Origin: Salinispirillum sp. LH 10-3-1
GTDB taxonomy: Bacteria; Pseudomonadota; Gammaproteobacteria; Pseudomonadales; Natronospirillaceae
Direction: 5' to 3'
Assembly: GCF_030643825.1 (NCBI RefSeq)
Contig: NZ_CP101717.1
Location: forward strand, 2,170,001 to 2,234,000
Length of the DNA stretch: 64,000 nt
How positions within the stretch are numbered: position 1 is the stretch's first letter; every line of letters starts with the position of its first letter. A program made the position numbers and the translations under genes. The notes under the pieces were generated by a model. It saw only the letters and a program-made list of their open reading frames with translations. It ran no database searches and was not told the origin of the DNA. Below are positions 28,128-35,222 of the stretch, in pieces.

Positions 28128-28171
28128 TTGCGGCAAAACTTGAGTCTTTTTGCGGCAAAACTTAAGTCTTT
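28128..28171. repeat. Two tandem 22-bp repeats upstream of fliS
   Basis: TTGCGGCAAAACTTGAGTCT plus TT and a second copy differing by one base (G to A) follow each other exactly from 28128 to 28171, about 50-95 bp upstream of fliS. Tandem sites at this distance and with a two-helical-turn period look like an operator, but no known consensus was matched. Confidence 0.6.
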
Positions 28172-28210
28172 TCTTTGCTCATTGACCGTAAGCCACTCGA
28201 ATTATTATCC

Positions 28211-28262
28211 GTAGGAGCGCAGCCCTCTGCGCGAATATTCGGCCAGAGGGCTGGCCTCCTAC
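28211..28262. repeat. Class B BIME in the fliS-methyltransferase gap
   Basis: GTAGGAG head with GCGCAG/CTGCGC hairpin, GAATATTC centre, then GGCCAG/CTGGCC hairpin ending CTCCTAC. It is the reverse orientation of the BIME at 27241-27292. Confidence 0.92.
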
Positions 28263-28297
28263 ATATACACTCCTATCCGACACACAACACACCATGC

Positions 28298-28313
28298 TGG
28301 CACGCTCTTTGAA
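28298..28313 (+). promoter_or_regulatory. Possible sigma-54 promoter of the TPR-methyltransferase gene
   Basis: TGGCACGCTCTTTGAA on the plus strand has a perfect -24 block and correct spacing, but the -12 reads TTGAA rather than TTGCW. The leader would be about 140 nt. If real it places the methyltransferase in the flagellar regulon. Confidence 0.4.
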
Positions 28314-28465
28314 ATACCCTCTGTAGAGTTTAGACACAATCCCTGTCATTTCCAGCGCTAAGCCGCGGATTTACTGGGGTTGTCCGATCAAAGGCACTGC
28401 GTAACGGCAGTAAGAGTGGCAAGTGACTGCCGCTCGCTATGGCAAAAAGAAGCCGGAGACAAGAG

Positions 28466-30523
28466 ATGACACAGGCAAAACGACAGGTTAAGCCATCCGC
28501 CTTGCCGGAATACACCGATATCAAGGTACTCGAACGTCAGGCCGTTTGGCACCTGGACCAAGCGGGTAAACACGACATCGGATACGACGCCAGTAATGAG
28601 CATCTGGCGCAAGCCGCCTTATTGGCTGAAGCCTTGGCGCAATACCCGGAACACCGTGCTCTGGCCTACAACTTCAATGGCCGTATTGCGCTGGAGAAGG
28701 GGCAGTTTGATGATGCCGAACTGTTTCTCACCGAAGCAGCCAAGCTATCGCCCAAGGACCCTGGCATTGCCTTTAGCCGCGGTCATTTGGCGCTGCAACG
28801 CCACCGCCTGAGCGATGCCGCCGCCTTTTTCCGCGATGCTATAGACATCGACCCCAACGCCACCATTGCTGACCAGTCGTTAGCCTACGTCAAATACCGT
28901 AGCGGCATGTACGCCGAGGCCTTTGGGGATTACCGCAAGCTGGTACGAAAATACCCAAAAAACAGCGCTCTGACCTCTCGTCTTCTTGAATGCGCCAGCC
29001 AGATCAAAGCTGACTATTACGATGCCACCCTCGCCGCCGACATCATCAATCTTCTGCACACGGATAATCTTGACCACCAAGCGCTTGCACCACTGGCCGG
29101 TTCATTACTCATTCACCGGTACGAGTTGCACAACCCGAACGCCAGCATTGAGCTGCACCAACTGGTGCAAGATGAGCTGCTCATCGCGGCCCTGAACCGG
29201 CTATTGTTTGTCCATCCAGAACTGGATGACCTGTTGGCATCGCTGCGTCAAACCGTTTTGCATCATCACCTAAGCCTTGGCCATATTGATGCCGACCTTA
29301 AGCCGCTCCTGCTAGGCTTAGCGCAATACGGGTTACATAACGAGTTCTTGCTGTACCAAACCCCGGATGAAGCGCAAACGATCCAAGCACTGAAAGGTTA
29401 TCTAAAAGAAGAGCTGGGTGGTCAATGCAAACCCAAAGATTTGATCTTACCGGCGCTGTTGCTGTCGCTCTATGAGCCGCTGGCACAGAAGGGATTGGCT
29501 TGGCCCGTCAAAGCGCTGATGAAAGCTGCCGACAAGCAAGCTCAGGCTGTTTTCCACGCGCACTTGTTAGCTACCGCAGAAGAAGTCGTGCGGGCCAACG
29601 AACTCGAAGCCCTGACGGATATTCAAGGTGGGGTATCTCAAGATGTGCGTGCGCAATACGAAGATAACCCCTACCCACGCTGGACTCACCTGCCGCTGCA
29701 TACACCGGCGCATTACGCGCGTGCCGTGGCGAGCGAGATCCCTGCGTTCAATATCAACACCTTTCGTCACCGCAAGCCAACACGTGTACTGATAGCGGGT
29801 TCTGGTACGGGGCGGCACGCCATTCATATGGCGCGTCATTTTCATGACGTCGACGTCACGGCCGTCGACCTCAGCCGCCGCAGCCTTGCCTACGGGCAAG
29901 CCATGGCGGAGCGTTATGGCGTCGACAACATAGAATTCTACCAAGCGGATATACTAGCCCTCACCAAGGATTTGCTGCCCGAGCAAGAGCTTTTTGATGT
30001 CATTGAGTGCTCAGGCGTGCTGCACCACATGGGCAACCCGATGGCCGGCTGGGAAGCATTGACTGAACTACTGCGTCCACAGGGTCTGATGAAGGTTGGG
30101 TTATACAGTCGCCGTGCCCGAACCACCATCACCAGCTTGAGGCGGGTGATTGCTGATCAGGGCTTTGGCACCACGCCAGACGATATTCGCCGGTTCCGTC
30201 ACGCCCTATTACAACAAAAGAGTGAGGGCCCGGATTTGAAGACCATCACCACGTCGGTCGACTTTTACTCAATGAGTGGGGTTCGAGATTTGCTGTTTCA
30301 TGCGCAGGAGCACGTCTTCTCGCCGGAAGATCTTAGCCTGCTGATTCGACAGTTACCGCTGGAGTTTTTGGGCTTCGTGTTGCCGCCGTCGGTGCGACGC
30401 TCTTATCAACACTTCTTCCCGGACGATCAGTTGATGAACGACCTGAAGAACTGGGAACGCTTGGAAATTGACAACCCAAGACTGTTCGGCGGCATGTACC
30501 AGATGTATTTGCAGAAGCGGTAG
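28466..30523 (+). CDS. TPR-repeat class I SAM methyltransferase
   Basis: Large 685-residue protein. Residues about 30-170 form TPR-like helices (AYNFNGRIALEKGQFDDAELFLTEA). A middle helical region follows. The segment YEDNPYPRW (about 400) is recurrent in TPR-methyltransferases. Residues about 430-540 hold the SAM-binding fold (VLIAGSGTGRHAIHMA, then VTAVDLSRRSLAYG, then FDVIECSGVLHHM). The ATG at 28466 has GGAG 7 nt upstream; an earlier in-frame ATG does not. It is on the opposite strand to its neighbours fliS and fliD, and the stop codon TAG sits in the head of the REP at 30520. The substrate is unknown; modification of an axial protein is an untested possibility from context. Confidence 0.8.
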   Translation: MTQAKRQVKPSALPEYTDIKVLERQAVWHLDQAGKHDIGYDASNEHLAQAALLAEALAQYPEHRALAYNFNGRIALEKGQFDDAELFLTEAAKLSPKDPGIAFSRGHLALQRHRLSDAAAFFRDAIDIDPNATIADQSLAYVKYRSGMYAEAFGDYRKLVRKYPKNSALTSRLLECASQIKADYYDATLAADIINLLHTDNLDHQALAPLAGSLLIHRYELHNPNASIELHQLVQDELLIAALNRLLFVHPELDDLLASLRQTVLHHHLSLGHIDADLKPLLLGLAQYGLHNEFLLYQTPDEAQTIQALKGYLKEELGGQCKPKDLILPALLLSLYEPLAQKGLAWPVKALMKAADKQAQAVFHAHLLATAEEVVRANELEALTDIQGGVSQDVRAQYEDNPYPRWTHLPLHTPAHYARAVASEIPAFNINTFRHRKPTRVLIAGSGTGRHAIHMARHFHDVDVTAVDLSRRSLAYGQAMAERYGVDNIEFYQADILALTKDLLPEQELFDVIECSGVLHHMGNPMAGWEALTELLRPQGLMKVGLYSRRARTTITSLRRVIADQGFGTTPDDIRRFRHALLQQKSEGPDLKTITTSVDFYSMSGVRDLLFHAQEHVFSPEDLSLLIRQLPLEFLGFVLPPSVRRSYQHFFPDDQLMNDLKNWERLEIDNPRLFGGMYQMYLQKR

Positions 30524-30568
30524 GAGGCAAGCCCACTGGCCGATTCGCGCAGAGGGCTGCGCCCCTAC
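30520..30568. repeat. Class B BIME overlapping the methyltransferase stop codon
   Basis: GTAGGAG head and GGC..GCC hairpin, a short GATTC centre, then a GCGCAG/CTGCGC hairpin ending CCCCTAC. The TAG stop of the methyltransferase (30521-30523) is the TAG of the REP head. Confidence 0.88.
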
Positions 30569-30573
30569 GTGCT

Positions 30574-30625
30574 ACACCCGCCGTTGATTGGCGGGTATGC
30601 TCATACAGAAAAGCACCCGCCCTAC
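30574..30625 (-). repeat. Class A-like REP overlapping the fliD stop codon
   Basis: ACCCGCC...GGCGGGTATGC...GCACCCGCCCTAC forms a branched set of complementary arms. On the minus strand the GTAGGG head contains the fliD stop TAG (30622-30624). Confidence 0.75.
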
Positions 30626-33600
30626 TTCTTATTGGTCAGCATCGAATTCATGATGTCGAACTGCTGCTGCAAGAACGACTCAGTGCTGTTCAATCGGGAA
30701 ATGATCAAGTCATTAAACAAGAACTGTGACTTCAAACGCTGCTCCTGTGCGGCAATTCGAGTCTCCAGCCGAGCTTTCTCTTCATTGATCAAGTCCATTT
30801 CCTTATCCAAGCCTGCTAAACGCGTCTGTACCGTTCCACCAGACTTCAACAGGCCAGAAAACAGATTGCCCAGTTGCTCAAACACACCGCTCACATAGTT
30901 AACTGTACCGCGTGACCCTAACTGCCCACCCAACACACGAAGCTGAATACCAGCAGCAGGATCTTTAGAGCCCGAAGCGTCTTTGCCGTCCGTCGTCGCT
31001 GACGTAGGCGACAAGCCAGTCACCGCAGACAACGCAGGGTCCATTGAGTTGATACGCACCTTGGAGTTCACACCTGTCGATACCGAAAAAATACCGAAGG
31101 TATTGGTATTGGGATCGTACTGCACATCCACCGCCTTACCCGCCGATGCCAATGCACTGTCGTTATTAATAGCCCGCTTCATTTCATCTGCCAAAGCGCG
31201 GCCCGTGGCATAGGCGGTCTCGGTCAAATTAATTTCACCCGAGGCCACACCATCAATAGTGACGCGAATGGTATTGCTGGCTGAGTCCAAGCCCACCGCA
31301 CTGGAGAAATCAAAACCTGGCGAACCCAGAATGTACCCATTGGTCGCCGCCTGCGCGCCGCTGCCGGCGGTTAGCACCTGGCCGTTACCGGTCGCACGGA
31401 TACCATTGATGGTTCCCTGCACATCCTTACCCATGGCGACTTCGTTTTCTGAGCCGTCTGACAGGCTAAAGCCTAATTGACTGGTCGCCGGGTTAGACAC
31501 GAAAGCAAAGGATACGTTCGTGGAATTATCGAACGAAATGTTGAATCGGCCACGGCCTTGCTCGTCTTTTTCGTAGGTCACGGTCGATTGTGAATCAAAA
31601 CCCTGCACTGAACCCAACTCAAACCCGAATGCATCGCGGCCCAGTATATTCGGGCCTGCCGCGGCCAAACCTAACGAGGCAGCAGCGCCGGCATCGGCGG
31701 AGACGACTTCAAGAGACGCTAAAGCGCCAAAGGTGGCGTTGGTTTTCGCGCCGTTTTTAGAGCGTGTTTCAAAGACTATCTGGTCATTCTCGTCCAAGCG
31801 CGCGACCACATCGCCGGCGGTGAAGTTACCTCCGCCACCGGCGTTCGCCAACCCAATGTTCAGACGCTGCTGAATATACGCCAAGGTATCTTCAGCGGTT
31901 CCTGCACTGAGGTCTTCAGTGAGCGACACATCAATGTTGACGCCATCAACGCGGAACGTGAAGTTAGCTGGGTCGGCTGAAAAATCGATGCCCGTCGTGA
32001 TGGCATTGCCCGGCGTGGTCATATCACCACGACCGTCAGACAACATGGTCAACACTTCGGAGCTGCCCTTCGCTAGCGTTTCTAAAGCCAAACCACCCGC
32101 TGAATTGATGGCCTTGACATCACCCGCTGCCAATCCACCTGCCACTAGAGCATTATCAATCGCTGTTTGGACGCTGTCTAAGTTGTCGGTGCCGTTGGCA
32201 TCAACATCCACAGTGAACGACTGACCGTTGTATTCAAAGGTGAATCCGGCCGGCCGAGCATCAAAGTTAATAGCCGTTCCAATAGGCCGAGTACCAGGGG
32301 TGGTAATCGCGCCAACGGCAGCGCCCTCCACCGTTGGGTCAGAGTTAATGGCTGCTTGAATAGCGGCAGCCAAGGCTTCCGGTGTTTCATAGATACCCGC
32401 AGGTACGTCGATAATACCGGAGTTCACTTCAATGTAGCGGTTGTCGTAACTGAGCTGGAACTGCACGCCAGTGCCAATGCTTACACCAGAATTGGCATCA
32501 CCCTGCGCGCTCTCCAACCCCAGTACATCGTTGCTGCCCGTTACATTCACGTTGGCCAGCTCAATGGTCTGCGGTGCGGCGTCTATCGGAGAACTGAACA
32601 CTAAACGGTTCGATGAATTGAACTGTGCCGTCACCTGTCCGGCTAGCCCCGCGGCATTCAACTGCGCGTTGATGTACGACAGCATGTCGTTACGCGAGCG
32701 CTCTTCTACCACATTGCCATTGATGTCCAACACGTTCGACATATCTTGGTCGAGTGTAATATTGACGGGTGCACCGCCGTTCAGAATCAAGTCAAAAGAA
32801 ACCGTATTACTGGCAAAATTAAAGCTGTCTTTCTCGAACACCTCACGCGAACCAGGGATGGTGGAGGCTGAGAAAGCCAGGTCGTTCAGCGTATTGTAAA
32901 ATTGGCCACTCACACCGCCTTGACCAGGCAAGGTCAGACCTAAGGTGTTTGCAATATTGGCATCGGCACCCACCAAGGACACCTGCGAACTGCTACCAAA
33001 CCGACTGGACGTAATCTCAATGCTGCTGGTGGCTTCGTTAAAGCCCACTGTGACACTGCGCGAACGGCCTAATAACGTCGAATTGTTGTTGATGGAATTT
33101 TGAATCATCAACACCAGGTCGTCTATGTTGTCATAAGTACCTTGCGTCAAGTCTACAGTTGCCGTGGTCCCATCCACGTTAATACGGAAGGAATCGTTAG
33201 ACCCACCAATAATAACCGGATTCCCCGCCGTCGGCTCGGTGATCGGCCGCCCTTTCATTTTGGCCTGAGTCGCTAGCTGCGTAATCTCAACAGCGTATTC
33301 ACCTGGCTTGGTATCAGCGCTCTTGGCAATGTAATTGATCAAACCATCGTTTGCCACCGTACGGTTGGCAAACAAACCGGTTACTGAATCTATCGAATTC
33401 TGAAAAGCCTGCTCCAGTTTATCGACATTGAGTGCCAGCTTATAGTTGTCTGTCCTATCGGTGAATATTCCGATATCAGCCAATGAACGATACTGCGAAT
33501 TTTCTAGGCCCGATACAATCTGTGTTAACGCACTGCGCACCTGGTTTTGTACCGTACGTAAAGTGGAGTCGCCCAGCAACAAACCGCCCTGCGGATCATC

Positions 33601-34539
33601 TGGACTGAATTTGGTCACCTCAGAATAGACTTCACGATAGAAGTTATAGGCGTCGATGAACTCTTCAGTTTTTTCGACCACGCCCGAGGTATCGCGGCTG
33701 ATGTTCAAGTTAACCGTACTGCCGGCCGTTGCTGAATTCAGGTTGATGGTCACGCCGCGAATGACTTCGGTCAGCTGGTTAGACCGCGACGTGATCGCCA
33801 GACCGTTAACCGTCAATTCAGCATCGGCTGCTTTTTGCGTCATCAGCATGTTGTTGTTCGGATCATTTTGCGTTTCGTTGTACGCCAAGGCTTGCAAACC
33901 GGCATCACCGGCCACGGTGATCTCCATAGCATTGTCCAAACCCGCTTCCTTAGAGCTCAACAACAAGCGAAAACCGGTACCGTCGTTCACCAGCGAGGCT
34001 TGCACGCCCATGTTCGCAGCGTTGATGGCGTCACGAACGCCACCCAGTGTATTGTTGGTCGAATTAAGGTCCAGTGTGAATTCTCGCCCCGCACTGTTTT
34101 GCTCGAAGCCTTGAATGTTATTGCTGCCGTCGTAATCAAAGGTACCGAAACGAAACGTCAGCGTACCTGTACCGACGGTATCGGTAACAGAATTGTAGCG
34201 CGGTGATGCCACCGTGTGAGATTGCGCGATGGAGTCAACAGCGATCGAATAGTTACCCACCTCTGCAGTGGACGACGTGGTTGCGGTAACAGCACTGGCA
34301 TTGCTGGAGGTCGCCTTGGTTTGGCGAATATTGGTCGCGCTAGACAGAGCTCGTGCAGCCACTTCCAAACTGCTCAAGGCACTCTTAACTTCACCGTAAG
34401 CAGTGATCTGTGCTTCTACCTTGGCTGTTTTGAACTCTAAGCGCTTATCAGTAGCTTCCCGTTCCGCCGCAATGATCTGCTCCGCAAGATCTGCGGTCAG
34501 TAATCCCGAACCGATACCTAAAGACTGAATGCTCGCCAT
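30622..34539 (-). CDS. fliD: Giant filament cap protein FliD
   Basis: Cap at the filament tip that folds incoming flagellin. The N-terminal FliD domain (about 8-110) begins IQSLGIGSGLLTADLAEQII. Residues 240-400 are the first half of the FliD_C domain (LTVNGLAITSRSNQLTEVI ... ADIGIFTDRTDN). The second half (GTVNYVSGVFEQL ... EEKARLETRIAAQEQRLKSQF ... FDIMNSML) only resumes near residue 1210. The ~800 residues between them contain about six repeats of a beta-rich module with a central helix (near 450-525, 580-670, 692-743, 765-835, 860-950 and 1088-1175). Typical FliD has 450-700 residues; this has 1305. Perfect sigma-28 promoter upstream. Confidence 0.95.
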   Translation of the reverse strand: MASIQSLGIGSGLLTADLAEQIIAAEREATDKRLEFKTAKVEAQITAYGEVKSALSSLEVAARALSSATNIRQTKATSSNASAVTATTSSTAEVGNYSIAVDSIAQSHTVASPRYNSVTDTVGTGTLTFRFGTFDYDGSNNIQGFEQNSAGREFTLDLNSTNNTLGGVRDAINAANMGVQASLVNDGTGFRLLLSSKEAGLDNAMEITVAGDAGLQALAYNETQNDPNNNMLMTQKAADAELTVNGLAITSRSNQLTEVIRGVTINLNSATAGSTVNLNISRDTSGVVEKTEEFIDAYNFYREVYSEVTKFSPDDPQGGLLLGDSTLRTVQNQVRSALTQIVSGLENSQYRSLADIGIFTDRTDNYKLALNVDKLEQAFQNSIDSVTGLFANRTVANDGLINYIAKSADTKPGEYAVEITQLATQAKMKGRPITEPTAGNPVIIGGSNDSFRINVDGTTATVDLTQGTYDNIDDLVLMIQNSINNNSTLLGRSRSVTVGFNEATSSIEITSSRFGSSSQVSLVGADANIANTLGLTLPGQGGVSGQFYNTLNDLAFSASTIPGSREVFEKDSFNFASNTVSFDLILNGGAPVNITLDQDMSNVLDINGNVVEERSRNDMLSYINAQLNAAGLAGQVTAQFNSSNRLVFSSPIDAAPQTIELANVNVTGSNDVLGLESAQGDANSGVSIGTGVQFQLSYDNRYIEVNSGIIDVPAGIYETPEALAAAIQAAINSDPTVEGAAVGAITTPGTRPIGTAINFDARPAGFTFEYNGQSFTVDVDANGTDNLDSVQTAIDNALVAGGLAAGDVKAINSAGGLALETLAKGSSEVLTMLSDGRGDMTTPGNAITTGIDFSADPANFTFRVDGVNIDVSLTEDLSAGTAEDTLAYIQQRLNIGLANAGGGGNFTAGDVVARLDENDQIVFETRSKNGAKTNATFGALASLEVVSADAGAAASLGLAAAGPNILGRDAFGFELGSVQGFDSQSTVTYEKDEQGRGRFNISFDNSTNVSFAFVSNPATSQLGFSLSDGSENEVAMGKDVQGTINGIRATGNGQVLTAGSGAQAATNGYILGSPGFDFSSAVGLDSASNTIRVTIDGVASGEINLTETAYATGRALADEMKRAINNDSALASAGKAVDVQYDPNTNTFGIFSVSTGVNSKVRINSMDPALSAVTGLSPTSATTDGKDASGSKDPAAGIQLRVLGGQLGSRGTVNYVSGVFEQLGNLFSGLLKSGGTVQTRLAGLDKEMDLINEEKARLETRIAAQEQRLKSQFLFNDLIISRLNSTESFLQQQFDIMNSMLTNKK

Positions 34540-34598
34540 GATAAAACTCCGCTGCCGTTGTGTCAGGCGCTAACCGCTCGCCCTATGGATTCACCTTA

Positions 34599-34632
34599 AC
34601 GCCCTTTTTGGCTCCGCACAAACACAAAAAGG
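34599..34632. other. Hairpin in the fliD leader
   Basis: CCCTTTTTG and CAAAAAGGG arms of 9 bp enclose a 14-nt loop at roughly 34601-34632, between the sigma-28 promoter and the fliD start. There is no following T run on the minus strand, so a terminator is unlikely; a role in mRNA stability or translation is possible. Confidence 0.5.
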
Positions 34633-34641
34633 GTGTAAGGT

Positions 34642-34668
34642 TTATCGGCTCATCACCGTTAAACTTTA
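34642..34668 (-). promoter_or_regulatory. Perfect FliA (sigma-28) promoter of fliD
   Basis: The minus strand has TAAAGTTT, 11 nt, then GCCGATAA, an exact consensus match. Transcription would start near 34632, about 93 nt before fliD. The promoter is enclosed by 14-bp inverted arms (GGGTGTAAGGTTTA against TAAACTTTACACCC, one mismatch). Confidence 0.92.
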
Positions 34669-34707
34669 CACCCTATATTGTAAGCAATTGTATAACGCTT
34701 GGCCTAC

Positions 34708-35136
34708 TTACACCTGCGCTCTAAACAGTGTGAGTGGTTCTTCTTGGTTCAACTTCTGAGCCAGTGAAACCGCCTCCTCGCTGGGGATCTGCCGAATGAG
34801 CTCCTGTGTCGATGCATCATAAACACTGATGACCGTAATACCACTGGATTCATCTAAGCTGAAATTCAGCGAACGTTGTGTGTTCTGCACGTAGTCCTTC
34901 AACCGGGCTACGGCGTCGTTCACATCGTTGGCCGTCTGGACTTTGTCCTGAGCGACCTCTACTTTCTGTTCAGAACTTCTCAGGTCAGTCCCGCTGAGAC
35001 TCGCCATCGTGGCGGTGGAACTGGGCAGTGCTTTGCCCGTCTCGTTGGTTCTGGTCTGCTGTACAGCAGGTGAAGAGGCGGATTTGGCTGTGGTGGCCTT
35101 AAAGACCGCCAAGCTTGCTTCCATTGAATTTGCCAT
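34708..35136 (-). CDS. flaG: Flagellar protein FlaG
   Basis: Small protein that influences filament length and stability in polar flagellates. The last ~75 residues form the FlaG domain (AVARLKDYVQNTQRSLNFSLDESSGITVISVYDASTQELIRQIP, recognisable as VYDASTQELIRQIPSEE). The N-terminal half is Ser/Thr/Ala-rich. I use the ATG at 35134-35136 (MANSMEASLAVFK), with GAGG 9 nt upstream, rather than the longer frame. It lies between fliC and fliD as usual. Confidence 0.92.
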   Translation of the reverse strand: MANSMEASLAVFKATTAKSASSPAVQQTRTNETGKALPSSTATMASLSGTDLRSSEQKVEVAQDKVQTANDVNDAVARLKDYVQNTQRSLNFSLDESSGITVISVYDASTQELIRQIPSEEAVSLAQKLNQEEPLTLFRAQV

Positions 35137-35187
35137 ACGCAAATACCTCTTGTTTATCATTCACCGACTATCTTGGAACGTTAGTGA

Positions 35188-35215
35188 GATGGCCTAGGCG
35201 CTAGCCTAGGCCATC
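35188..35215. terminator. Perfect hairpin downstream of fliC
   Basis: 12-bp arms GATGGCCTAGGC and GCCTAGGCCATC with a GCTA loop, 8 bp after the fliC stop. There is no T run on the minus strand, so it may protect the 3' end or cause partial termination rather than being a classical terminator. Confidence 0.6.
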
Positions 35216-35222
35216 GACCCTA

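Noticed and set aside
35188-35215. Classical Rho-independent terminator after fliC
   Set aside because: The hairpin is perfect but lacks a T run on the minus strand, so only a stabilising or partial role is claimed.
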